Shown: positions 38,888 through 47,964, counted from the stretch's first letter. The stretch: DNA of 64,000 bases from Candidatus Peribacteria bacterium (GCA_028286915.1 JAQBQQ010000006.1:1-64000); one strand, 5' to 3'. Notes: generated from the sequence alone by a model not told the origin. Made by a program: numbers and translations.

Positions 38888-39706
38888 CTATTTTTGTTTC
38901 ACGATCATCATAACCTTTTTTCCTTGCTCTATATTTTCATTCTGCATATTCCAGTCGTGAATGTTATTAAATAATTTTGCGTACGGGTATGCATATCCTT
39001 CACCGTGTCTGGTGCCGACATCGTTGGTTATAAAATTCTTTTTATCGTACCCGGTAATGACCAGCATGTGGTACCACGGGCCCTGGCCGCTATAGTACGG
39101 GTTGCCAATCCTGCGTCCGGCCAGCGGAACAATAATCGGATGGCCTTCTGCCAATAGCTGTTTCATATCATCAATCGTAAATTCATAAAACAGTTCGGTG
39201 TCATAGCCATATTTCTTTTTAGCCACGTCACTCAGTTGCTCTATTTGTATGTCGGCACTGTAGCCGAAATCATCATTCTCTATTTTTATCAGATCCAAAA
39301 TTTCCTTATCCATCTCGGCTGGCGAAATGGATTTGTGGGCAAGGAAATGATGTACCAAGACAAGCGATGCTTCTTCGCAGGCTTCCGCATAGGGCATGCT
39401 CCATCTGCCCGTGGGCGCTTGCGTGGCAAAAGGAACCTGAATACGGATAGAAGAAGGCAGTGCGGCTATGGAGGAAGCAGATGAACCCGCGGGCGTCTGC
39501 AAAAATTCATCAACCGTTGTAGCTGAACCGGTTCCGGTATTGGTTATATTCTGCACGGCCCTGGTTGTCTGTTGGACAAGCGGATAATCATACAACACTT
39601 TCTGTACGTATGGATGAAGCCTGAAAAAAATGCCGATGCCAATGCCTGCAAGAACAATGAAGCCAAAAACGAACGGCCGGATTTTTATTGTACGATGCAT
39701 TGTCAT
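38888..39706 (-). CDS. Membrane-anchored peptidase C39-like family protein
   Basis: MPYAEACEEASLVLVHHFL, HPIIVPLAGR, WYHMLVITGYD. Confidence 0.85.
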   Translation of the reverse strand: MTMHRTIKIRPFVFGFIVLAGIGIGIFFRLHPYVQKVLYDYPLVQQTTRAVQNITNTGTGSATTVDEFLQTPAGSSASSIAALPSSIRIQVPFATQAPTGRWSMPYAEACEEASLVLVHHFLAHKSISPAEMDKEILDLIKIENDDFGYSADIQIEQLSDVAKKKYGYDTELFYEFTIDDMKQLLAEGHPIIVPLAGRRIGNPYYSGQGPWYHMLVITGYDKKNFITNDVGTRHGEGYAYPYAKLFNNIHDWNMQNENIEQGKKVMMIVKQK

Positions 39707-39833
39707 TATAGTGCTAAGAGGCTGATAATTGTGGGCGTACTTATGCAGGCAATCAATCGGAAAAACATGAAAAGAATAGAATTAAGTGAATTATTGAGTA
39801 TACTTGCCACTGGTATTTCTTCCTCCATTTCTT

Positions 39834-40841
39834 ATGCGAACATCATTCATGGCAGGAGCGCTTGTGTTCATCGTTCCACTGGCAACAAGTGCTGCCATGC
39901 CAAGCTTGCCAGGCAGCGAACAAACGCGCCCGGGTTTTACCGATGTTCCCGGAGATGCATGGTATGCCAGCTATATTGAGGCGGCGGCGAACATAGGTAT
40001 TGTTGCGGGTTATACCGATTCCAAAGGTCATGCAACCGGCAGGTTCGGACCCGGTGACAAAGTAACCATCGCGCAGGCATTAAAGATCGCCATTAACGGC
40101 TCGGGCAAGAGTATTAAACAGGGAAGCGGCAATTATTGGTCGCTGCCTTTTCTTAACTATGCCCACACTAATAATTTTGCGGTTGTAAACGTATCCGGCA
40201 GGCTGGACGAGAACCGGCCGGCCACGCGCGCGCAGGTAGCATCTATTGTTGCTGATGCTTTTAAGGCAGATGAAAAAAATGCACTCACGAATATATATAG
40301 CGATGTCACTGCCAAAACCGAGTTTATTGCAGCTATCGAAGCCCTGTCGCGTGACGCAGTTGTTTCCGGTGATACCAACGCCTCCGGCCAGGCTACCGGA
40401 CATTTCCGCCCCGGCGATTCCATTGTTCGCGCCGAAGTGGTAAAAATGATGATGAAAGCGCGGGAGAAATACATGGGAATAGCGACGCCAGCTGCTGCTT
40501 CCTCTTCTTCACAGAGTGTCATTTCTTCATCTTCCAATAGTTCGGCAGACGCCTCCTCCAGGGCCGCTACGGGCGCCACTGTGGCATACACCGATAAGGG
40601 ATTTTCTCCCGGCACGATAGAAGTAACAGCCGGCAGCAGCGTCACATTCCAGAATAATAGCACCAAGGCGCTTCTCGTCGCTTCAGACCCGCACCCCGTC
40701 CATACCGACGACCTGGAATTAAATGCACAAAATTCCATAAAAGCCGGGGAAAGTGTTTTGCTGACACTTACTAAAAAAGGCACATTTGGTTTTCATAATC
40801 ACTTTATTCCGGCGGATCGTGGTACAATCACTATCAAATAG
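39834..40841 (+). CDS. SLH-domain protein with C-terminal cupredoxin-like domain
   Basis: FTDVPGDAWYASYIEAAANIGIVAGYTDSKGHATGRFGPGDKVTIAQALK; GFSPGTIEVTAGSSVTFQNNSTKALLVASDPHPVH...GTFGFHNHF. Confidence 0.88.
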   Translation: MRTSFMAGALVFIVPLATSAAMPSLPGSEQTRPGFTDVPGDAWYASYIEAAANIGIVAGYTDSKGHATGRFGPGDKVTIAQALKIAINGSGKSIKQGSGNYWSLPFLNYAHTNNFAVVNVSGRLDENRPATRAQVASIVADAFKADEKNALTNIYSDVTAKTEFIAAIEALSRDAVVSGDTNASGQATGHFRPGDSIVRAEVVKMMMKAREKYMGIATPAAASSSSQSVISSSSNSSADASSRAATGATVAYTDKGFSPGTIEVTAGSSVTFQNNSTKALLVASDPHPVHTDDLELNAQNSIKAGESVLLTLTKKGTFGFHNHFIPADRGTITIK

Positions 40842-40871
40842 CACGGCATTTACTTTTCTTCCCTTCGCTTT

Positions 40872-41522
40872 ATGAAATTATTTATGGATACCGCCAACGT
40901 AGCACAGGTAGCCGAAGTGGCTGGCTGGGGTATATTGGACGGCGTTACCACCAATCCAAGCCTGGTCGCGAAAGAAGGGAAAGATTTCCAGCAGACAGTA
41001 CTGGAAATGTGCAAGCATGTGCCGAATGTAAGCGCTCAGGTGACTGCCACTGATTTCGAAGGCATGAAAAAACAAGGCGATGAATATGCCGGCTGGCATA
41101 AAAATATTGTCGTCAAAGTTCCAATGACCGTAGAAGGCCTTAAGGCACTCACTTATTTTAAGTCAAAAAATATCCGCACGAATACGACGCTCATTTTCTC
41201 CGTTCCTCAGGCCATTCTGGCTGCCAAGGCCGGTGCATCCATCATCAGCCCGTTCATCGGTCGCCTGGATGATGCGGGCGAGGACGGCATGGCTCTTATT
41301 GAAGAAATCATGGACGTCTGGATGAATTATGATTTTGAGACGGAGGTACTTGTCGCATCCACCCGTCATCCGCGGCATATTGTGGATGCGGCGCGGCTGG
41401 GAGCCCACATCGCCACCATGCCGTATGACCTTTTCAAAAAGCTGCCATTGCATCCGTTAACGGATAGCGGACTTAAGAAATTCCAGGAAGACTGGGAGAA
41501 GGTTCAGCCAAAAGCCGCATGA
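40872..41522 (+). CDS. Transaldolase / fructose-6-phosphate aldolase family
   Basis: MKLFMDTANVAQVAEVAGWGILDGVTTNPSLVAKEG, VKVPMT, NTTLIFS. Confidence 0.95.
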   Translation: MKLFMDTANVAQVAEVAGWGILDGVTTNPSLVAKEGKDFQQTVLEMCKHVPNVSAQVTATDFEGMKKQGDEYAGWHKNIVVKVPMTVEGLKALTYFKSKNIRTNTTLIFSVPQAILAAKAGASIISPFIGRLDDAGEDGMALIEEIMDVWMNYDFETEVLVASTRHPRHIVDAARLGAHIATMPYDLFKKLPLHPLTDSGLKKFQEDWEKVQPKAA

Positions 41523-41686
41523 GTGACGTAGCACTCTTAAGGGGTTTCCTGCTCATCTTTTGTCTGGCTGGCATTGGTGCGTATGTGTATTTTCTGTCTT
41601 TCAAAGGTTTGTCCTGTACCAATGTATCGGACTGCAGCCCGATTGGCCTGGTTGGATTGCAGTGCACCAATGGCCGGTGTCAGTAA
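41519..41686 (+). CDS. 55-aa membrane-anchored/secreted cysteine-rich microprotein MSDVALLRGFLLIFCLAGIGAYVYFLSFKGLSCTNVSDCSPIGLVGLQCTNGRCQ
   Basis: ATG overlaps transaldolase stop (ATGA); hydrophobic helix then C-x5-C-x9-C-x4-C; below ORF-track cutoff. Confidence 0.65.
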   Translation: MSDVALLRGFLLIFCLAGIGAYVYFLSFKGLSCTNVSDCSPIGLVGLQCTNGRCQ

Positions 41687-41773
41687 ATTGAAAAACTGCA
41701 TGACAGTGCCTCTGTGCATTTCATATGAAGCCTTGGAATGTACATTTGTATTTTGTTCGTTAAGATGGTGAGC

Positions 41774-43174
41774 ATGAAACATCTTGGATTAATCGGGCTC
41801 GGAACAATGGGTGCAAATTTAGCTCGTAATGCTGCACGGAACGATGCAACTGTCGCCGTCTATAACCGGACAACGGCAAGGACGGATGAGTTTATACATG
41901 CGTACGCATCCGAAGGAGCGTTTATCGGCTGCCATACCTATGAAGAATTGGTACAAGCTTTACCTCAGCCAAGAGCGATTTTGCTTATGGTAAAAGCCGG
42001 GCCGCCGGTAGATACGGTGATCGAAGATTTGTTGCCGCTTCTTTCCAAAGGAGACATGCTTATTGATGGTGGAAACAGCCACTACAAAGACACCAGCCGT
42101 CGCGAACAGTATCTGGCGGAGAAGGGGATTCATTTTGTAGGCATGGGCGTGAGCGGCGGCGAAGAAGGCGCCTTGCACGGCCCCAGCATGATGCCGGGCG
42201 GGTCAAAAGAATCTTATAAAGCACTGGAACCGCTGTTAAAAGAAATGGCCGCCGATGACGGCGATGGCGGAAAGTGCGTTACGCATGTCGGCCCCGGCGG
42301 TGCCGGTCATTTCGTAAAGATGGTTCATAACGGCATCGAATATGGCATTATGCAACTCATCGCCGAAAGTTATGACATGCTGCGCAAGCTGGGCGGCCAC
42401 TCCAATGCCGAGTTGGCGGAAATCTACGCCAAGTGGAATGCCAGCGAAGAACTTCATTCGTTTCTTGTGGAAATTACCGCGAAGATCTTTACGGTAAAAG
42501 ATGAAGAGACCGGGGAGGATTTAATTGATGTTATCAAAGATGCTGCCGGCCAAAAAGGAACCGGCCGCTGGACTACCGAAGCTGCCATGCAGTATGGCGT
42601 AGCCATTCCCACCATTAATGCAGCTGTAGATGCGCGTATTTTTTCGGCAGATACGGAGTTGCGGTCGGCGGTACGCGGCACATTGCCACAGGTAATGCTA
42701 AGAGCGGATGAACCGGAATACAATGCCGATGATATAAAGCAGGCGTTGTTGCTGGGCAGTATGAACTGCTACACGCAGGGTTTTCTTTTAATAGAAAAGG
42801 CCAGCCGTGCGGAGCAATGGAATGTGAGCCTCAGCGAAATTGCGCGCATATGGAAGGGCGGCTGCATTATCCGCTCGAATCTTTTGAAAGAGTATCAGGC
42901 ACTGTATGGGCCAGACCCTAAAGCGCAGGAAGCAGCGAAGGAGAAAATAAACGAATACCTCATGGAAGGGCAACCCGGCTGGCGCCAGGTAGTGGCCGAA
43001 GCCATGCACAACGGCATTCCTGTCCCGGCCATGGCAGCCAGCCTTTCCTACTTCGACTCACTGTGCGCCGAAGATCTTCCGACAAATCTGATTCAGGCCC
43101 AGCGCGATTTTTTTGGCGCTCATAGCTTTGAGCGAACGGATAAAGAGGGAAGCTTCCATGCCGAGTGGCAATAG
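41774..43174 (+). CDS. gnd: 6-phosphogluconate dehydrogenase (NADP+, decarboxylating)
   Basis: LGLIGLGTMGANLARN, DGGNSHYKDT, GVSGGEEGALHGPSMMPGG, QKGTGRWTTEAA. Confidence 0.97.
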   Translation: MKHLGLIGLGTMGANLARNAARNDATVAVYNRTTARTDEFIHAYASEGAFIGCHTYEELVQALPQPRAILLMVKAGPPVDTVIEDLLPLLSKGDMLIDGGNSHYKDTSRREQYLAEKGIHFVGMGVSGGEEGALHGPSMMPGGSKESYKALEPLLKEMAADDGDGGKCVTHVGPGGAGHFVKMVHNGIEYGIMQLIAESYDMLRKLGGHSNAELAEIYAKWNASEELHSFLVEITAKIFTVKDEETGEDLIDVIKDAAGQKGTGRWTTEAAMQYGVAIPTINAAVDARIFSADTELRSAVRGTLPQVMLRADEPEYNADDIKQALLLGSMNCYTQGFLLIEKASRAEQWNVSLSEIARIWKGGCIIRSNLLKEYQALYGPDPKAQEAAKEKINEYLMEGQPGWRQVVAEAMHNGIPVPAMAASLSYFDSLCAEDLPTNLIQAQRDFFGAHSFERTDKEGSFHAEWQ

Positions 43175-43177
43175 ATG

Positions 43178-43352
43178 TGGCGCTATCGCTTCGTTTTCAG
43201 CGTTTTTTCATCATTCTATCCAGCGAGAGCGGGTCATAGTCCGCTCTGATTTCCAGTCGTTGCCAGACGTATTTTTTGAATCAGTGATAAAAAATTACAG
43301 GCTCTCGCTGGATGGGAAACTAACAACAAACGAGCAAGTGAGCGAAGCGCCC
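43178..43352. other. Nested inverted-repeat region (candidate structured RNA or MITE-like remnant)
   Basis: ATCCAGCGAGAGC(43218-43230)/GCTCTCGCTGGAT(43301-43313) plus CGCTTCG(43187-43193)/CGAAGCG(43343-43349). Confidence 0.5.
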
Positions 43353-43381
43353 AAATTACATATCACTTTAACAGCACGTTC

Positions 43382-44344
43382 TTATAGCGTAGTCAGCAAA
43401 GCCGCCCCCAGAGTTCCGGGGTGCTCCAGTGTCTGCATGGCCAGCTCCGGCAGAGGAGCATTGGGAATCGCCCATTCCTGCATATCTTTTCTCACTGATG
43501 GCAAATGCGGCTCCAGTGCTTTTCCGGTGCTGCCGCCAAAAATAATAATCGATGGGTTTAGAAGATACGTCAAGTTGAGGCATAACCACGCAACCTCGCG
43601 GAAAAAGTCCGGGTGCATAAAGGAGCAAACCTCGCCGTCCAGGTAATCTTCCGGTCGCTTTGCCTCACGGCAGCGGCGGCCGAGTGCGGTACCGGAAATG
43701 AATTGTTCCACTTCGCCTCTGGCATCAGCAGTAAGATACGGTGGTTTGCCGGGTATTAATAACATATGTCCGATTTCGGCAGCACTGCCCATGGCGCCAT
43801 GAAAGATTTTCTGGTCAATAATAATGCCGCCACCCACACCCGTGCCAAGCGTGATTCCCACAATAACTTTGTGCCCTTTGCCGCTACCCAGCATTGCTTC
43901 GGACAAGGCAAAAGCGTTGGCGTCATTATCCACTGCCACAGGGAGCTTTAGGGCTTCTTCCAGAATTTTCTTGATTTCAAAATTATGGGAACCGGGCAGG
44001 TTGGGTGCGTTCATGAGGTATCCTTCCGGCTGCTTAAGGAGGCCGGGAATACCAATGCCAACGGCTTTCGTCTCGGGCGTGCGGATTTGACTTATACGCT
44101 CCACCATATCCTGTATCACTTTTTCAAAGCCCTGTTCGGCATTGGTAAAGAAGCGCTCGTAGGCTTGCTGCTCAAACGTCTGATTGTCAAAACGTCCAAT
44201 GGCGCTTTTCGTTCCGCCGAGATCGAATCCAATAACAGAGCCGGGTGTCATAATAGGCTGGGGATAAAATAATGTATTTCCACCCACAGCGTAGCACGCC
44301 CGGGAAAAATATGAAGATCCAACTTGCCGTCCGTGTTGGAACAC
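43382..44344 (-). CDS. ROK-family sugar kinase (glucokinase-like)
   Basis: IGFDLGGTKSAIG, DNDANAFALSEA, GITLGTGVGGGIIID; true start likely MTPGSVIGFD. Confidence 0.93.
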   Translation of the reverse strand: MFQHGRQVGSSYFSRACYAVGGNTLFYPQPIMTPGSVIGFDLGGTKSAIGRFDNQTFEQQAYERFFTNAEQGFEKVIQDMVERISQIRTPETKAVGIGIPGLLKQPEGYLMNAPNLPGSHNFEIKKILEEALKLPVAVDNDANAFALSEAMLGSGKGHKVIVGITLGTGVGGGIIIDQKIFHGAMGSAAEIGHMLLIPGKPPYLTADARGEVEQFISGTALGRRCREAKRPEDYLDGEVCSFMHPDFFREVAWLCLNLTYLLNPSIIIFGGSTGKALEPHLPSVRKDMQEWAIPNAPLPELAMQTLEHPGTLGAALLTTL

Positions 44345-44399
44345 TATATAAAGAGGTGTAGAATATGGGGCCTTGACCAGAATTACTTCTCACCACGTC

Positions 44400-44948
44400 A
44401 TGAGCACATCCCAGGAGTATCAGGAAAGCATCGAAAAGCAGTTTGAAGAAGCATATGAAAAATATTCTGATGCAATCTTCCGACATTGCTACTTCCGCGT
44501 GTTTGACCGTGAGCAAGGTAAGGAACTTATGCAGGAAGCGTTCATGCGTGCCTGGACATATTTAGCCGACGGAAAAACCGTGGATAACATGCGGGCGTTT
44601 TTATATCGCATCGCTAATAACCTTATCATCGATTACGTCAGAAAAAAGAAAGAAATTTCGCTGGATGATTTACAGATGAAAGGAATTGACCCCGGCTACG
44701 ACGCCACGGCCGAAATGCAGCGTCGCGTGGATGAGTCATCCATTATGGCCAATCTGGTATACCTGGAAAAGGATTACCGCGAGGCATTGGTTATGCGATA
44801 CATCGACGGATTGTCACCGGCCGAAATTGCCCAGGTACTTGGTGAGTCCGCCAATACGATTTCCGTTCGTCTGCACAGAGGGCTAAAGCAACTGCGTTCA
44901 CACTTGAATAAAGGCGACACGGGCAGCACGCACATACCCTCAGCCTGA
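44400..44948 (+). CDS. RNA polymerase sigma-70 family (ECF-type) factor
   Basis: YSDAIFRHCYFRVFDREQGKELMQEAFMRAWTYL; ALVMRYIDGLSPAEIAQVLGESANTISVRLHRGLKQLR. Confidence 0.93.
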   Translation: MSTSQEYQESIEKQFEEAYEKYSDAIFRHCYFRVFDREQGKELMQEAFMRAWTYLADGKTVDNMRAFLYRIANNLIIDYVRKKKEISLDDLQMKGIDPGYDATAEMQRRVDESSIMANLVYLEKDYREALVMRYIDGLSPAEIAQVLGESANTISVRLHRGLKQLRSHLNKGDTGSTHIPSA

Positions 44949-45021
44949 CATTAAGCGCGTACACGGCAACTTTGCTCCAGGCTGCTTGTAATGCTCCGGG
45001 TTCTAGTGCGTCATAGAAAAC

Positions 45022-45294
45022 ATGAACACATTCTCTGTATTTGATGGCATGACAGCGGCAAGTCTTTTTACGCTCAACAAAGAAGAACGGGCAGTTATTT
45101 TTGATCGCATTCGGGATTTTATGAGGTTATATCCGTATCAGACGGAGAAAGATATCCAGACAAGTTTTCGGTACCGTGACAACTTCTACCCGGCCGAAAG
45201 ACAGGCAGAAACGGTTACCGTCATTCAATCCTGTTCGCGTTTTACAGATTTCGTCCGCCTTTCCCTCCCGAACCATGACTACATCTCGCATTAG
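45022..45294 (+). CDS. Hypothetical 90-aa protein downstream of sigma factor
   Basis: ORF followed by overlapping ORF; no recognisable family. Confidence 0.55.
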   Translation: MNTFSVFDGMTAASLFTLNKEERAVIFDRIRDFMRLYPYQTEKDIQTSFRYRDNFYPAERQAETVTVIQSCSRFTDFVRLSLPNHDYISH

Positions 45295-45508
45295 CCGCTC
45301 CGCCAGACCGACGGCATATCAATGGAGCAAAAATCCCATGGCAAAGATGGACATGAAAAATATATTGCCATTTCTGCCAATGGCTTTACCAATTATAGGC
45401 AGGTTATGGCGACGCGGCTCCCGACGAAGTTTTTCTGTCTCGGCCGCCATGTCCATGGCGGCTATATTTTTTCTGGAACAATTTTTATTTCGCCGCCGTA
45501 AAACATAA
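45275..45508 (+). CDS. 77-aa basic single-TM protein
   Basis: ATG inside 3' end of 45022 ORF (20-nt overlap); TM segment SAAMSMAAIFFLEQFLF followed by RRRK. Confidence 0.55.
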   Translation: MTTSRISRSARPTAYQWSKNPMAKMDMKNILPFLPMALPIIGRLWRRGSRRSFSVSAAMSMAAIFFLEQFLFRRRKT

Positions 45509-45522
45509 CTATTTTTTCAATA

Positions 45523-46599
45523 ATGCCTGATACTGACAATCAGCATCGGCTTAAAAATTTTATGAAAAAGCAACGGGAAACACTTATGCGCAATGGCCGG
45601 TTGTTCTATGTCACGGCTGTCATTATATTTCTGGGCGCACTGGGCATAGCAGCCAGCGCGCCGCTGCGAAGTCTGGCTCAAATGAATACTGATTTTCCTT
45701 TGTATGTAACAAACGGACAACGATACAGCTCTTCATTCTACCTGCCTGGAAATTCCACTTCATCCGACCGCATCGCTCTTTGCAGTAGTCTCCAGTCTTT
45801 ATGCCAGACGGAAAAATCCACAACTGCATCGCTACAGTCGCTGGCTGTGCGTTACGGTATTACCGATACCATACAAGCCGGCTCCGCCTGTCTGTGGCAA
45901 AATAAATATTGCTCGACAATTCAAACGAGTTGCCCTGTGCAAGGCGTTGTCTGTGGCGTGGATAATAAGACCTATGCCAGTGTGTGCGAACTCATCTCGC
46001 GCGGCGTGCAAATTGCAAAATGGGGTGCCTGTTCTGCGTATTTCAAGTCTTCCTCCTATTCGTACAGTTCGTTCTATTCATATTCGTCATTCAATTATTC
46101 GTCTGCGCCAACCAGCTGCTCATCATCAGTACATGGTTCCTGTCGGAACGGCCTGGCGTGCCCTGCGGGAACTGCCTGTTCCGGTTTTCCGGATTACATG
46201 TGTTACTCGCCGGCCTGTAGCCCGCTTGGTCCCATCCCAGGCGTTCCGCTTCTTCCGCCCCTAAACATCAACCCAAACCCGGCACAGTATAATGCGTCAT
46301 CCTCATTGTTATGGAACAGCATTCATACTGATTGCGACGCATTATCCGGTCCGGTATGTGGTTCTGATACCAAGACATATGCCAACGAATGCGATGCCAA
46401 AAGTAACGGCACAATCGTTCTGTATAACTCAGCCTGTGCGCCTGCCAGCCTGCCGGGCTATGACAATCAGGCGAATTGCGTCTGCAGTAACGTGTACGAT
46501 CCGGTATGCGGCACCAATAACAATACGTATTCCAATGAATGTTTTGCCCGTTGCGCCGGACAGAGTGTTCAATCCAAAGGAGCCTGTTCCGCCTATTGA
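45523..46599 (+). CDS. Secreted/membrane-anchored multi-Kazal-domain protein (putative serine protease inhibitor)
   Basis: N-terminal TM; three Kazal-like repeats: VVCGVDNKTYASVCEL, PVCGSDTKTYANECDA, PVCGTNNNTYSNECFARCAG. Confidence 0.9.
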   Translation: MPDTDNQHRLKNFMKKQRETLMRNGRLFYVTAVIIFLGALGIAASAPLRSLAQMNTDFPLYVTNGQRYSSSFYLPGNSTSSDRIALCSSLQSLCQTEKSTTASLQSLAVRYGITDTIQAGSACLWQNKYCSTIQTSCPVQGVVCGVDNKTYASVCELISRGVQIAKWGACSAYFKSSSYSYSSFYSYSSFNYSSAPTSCSSSVHGSCRNGLACPAGTACSGFPDYMCYSPACSPLGPIPGVPLLPPLNINPNPAQYNASSSLLWNSIHTDCDALSGPVCGSDTKTYANECDAKSNGTIVLYNSACAPASLPGYDNQANCVCSNVYDPVCGTNNNTYSNECFARCAGQSVQSKGACSAY

Positions 46600-46602
46600 T
46601 AA

Positions 46603-46628
46603 AACCCCTCCTGAAGATAAGAAGGGGT
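46603..46628 (+). terminator. Hairpin terminator
   Basis: ACCCCT...AGGGGT. Confidence 0.5.
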
Positions 46629-46658
46629 AATAAGGAAACTGCAGAGTACAAACCAAAA

Positions 46659-47030
46659 CTATGCCGTAGCGTGCACCGGGTTCTTGGCACTTAGGAAACC
46701 GATGAGTAAAGTGACAGCAGCAATAACCAGATGCAGATAATTATCAGCCAGATTTGCATTCAAAAGACTACCCAGCAAATCAGGCGTTACAAAACCGAGT
46801 ACCGTCACAAGGGCATAGACCAACCCGAAGATTATAAGATACAGACGGGAGTTTTTATACCCGCTGGATGCGGCACCAAGGGCGACAGCGCCGCTTAAAA
46901 GATGAACAATATTGTGTACGGCATTAACACTGAAAAGACCCAAAATAGGATTATTAATAAAACCCAGAATACCGATGGCAATAAAAACGACACCAAAGAG
47001 CCAGGTGACAGGCTTCACGAGCTGGTCCAT
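46659..47030 (-). CDS. DUF4383-like four-TM membrane protein
   Basis: GFINNPILGLFSVNAVHNIVHLLSGAVAL, NLADNYLHLVIAAVTLLIGF. Confidence 0.85.
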   Translation of the reverse strand: MDQLVKPVTWLFGVVFIAIGILGFINNPILGLFSVNAVHNIVHLLSGAVALGAASSGYKNSRLYLIIFGLVYALVTVLGFVTPDLLGSLLNANLADNYLHLVIAAVTLLIGFLSAKNPVHATA

Positions 47031-47189
47031 AGAATGAAGGAAGGAAAAAATAAAGTAATAGTAAGTATACCAGCTCTTACTTCTGATGCACGCCACTCTG
47101 AAAATTCTGCAAGGAAATAGAGACAGCAACCGGCAGTCTGCTATGCTCGCGTTATAGGTACTGATACAAAAAACCGCCGGCAACGAAAT

Positions 47190-47921
47190 TTGTTTAACCC
47201 GTCTGCTACACTGCCGTATCGGCTCAGCAGAAGTAAATTGGAATATTTTCTGTCATGTCCGCGTTGCTTTTATATGGATAGACGGCTGGGGATTGAGCGG
47301 CCGGAAGGACCTCCGTTTACGCTCAATAATACGGTGGACCTGCTGATGAAACGAGAGTTTGATATTGCGCGCCGCGAACAAAAGGCAACTATTCTCATGC
47401 AGCAGTACAGTATTGACGCCGTTCCTCTGGAGCATCCGGATTTGGCAGACTGGCGCGACCCGTGGAAAGGCATTACGGCATTGCATGAACCGACTCAATT
47501 TATATTTTTCGGTGCAGTGGACGACGTTTGGGTGAATACCGATGGCGAATTACTGATTGTGGATTACAAGGCAACCAGCTCGCAGGAGGAGGTATCGCTG
47601 CGCCATGCCTGGAAAGACAGCTATAAGCGCCAAATAGAAATGTATCAGTGGCTCTTCCGTCATAATGGCTTTGTCGTCTCCGATATGGCCTATTTTGTCT
47701 ATGTAAATGCCGATAAAGGCCGCGAATCATTTGATGGAAGACTGGAATTTACCACGCGCATTTTGCCCTATAAAGGTAATGACGACTGGGTGGATGATGC
47801 CCTGGCGGAAGCAAAAATCTGCCTGTTCAAAGAGACATTGCCCCAGGCAGCCGCCAATTGTGAGTGGTGTGCGTACAGAAAAGAAGCAGCCACCATTGAA
47901 GTTCCAAATTCCAAGCTCTAA
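47190..47921 (+). CDS. PD-(D/E)XK nuclease family protein (RecB/Cas4-like, putative Fe-S Cys cluster)
   Basis: SRSKLEYFLSCPRCFY, GELLIVDYKATSS, QIEMYQWLF, CEWCAYR. Confidence 0.85.
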   Translation: MFNPSATLPYRLSRSKLEYFLSCPRCFYMDRRLGIERPEGPPFTLNNTVDLLMKREFDIARREQKATILMQQYSIDAVPLEHPDLADWRDPWKGITALHEPTQFIFFGAVDDVWVNTDGELLIVDYKATSSQEEVSLRHAWKDSYKRQIEMYQWLFRHNGFVVSDMAYFVYVNADKGRESFDGRLEFTTRILPYKGNDDWVDDALAEAKICLFKETLPQAAANCEWCAYRKEAATIEVPNSKL

Positions 47922-47964
47922 ATTCCAAACCAACATATGTTTGCAAAATGGAGTTTGGAATTTA
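47919..47964. repeat. Palindromic AATTCCAA-type repeat overlapping stop codon of the PD-(D/E)XK gene
   Basis: TAAATTCCAAAC(47919-47930)/GTTTGGAATTTA(47953-47964). Confidence 0.65.

Noticed and set aside
41473-41782. Minus-strand ORFs 41473..41670 and 41537..41782
   Set aside because: Antisense to the ATGA-coupled cysteine-rich microprotein and gnd leader; no start signals or family features.
47190-47921. CRISPR-associated Cas4
   Set aside because: Cas4/RecB-like fold motifs are present but no CRISPR array or other cas genes are in the window; called only as PD-(D/E)XK nuclease.
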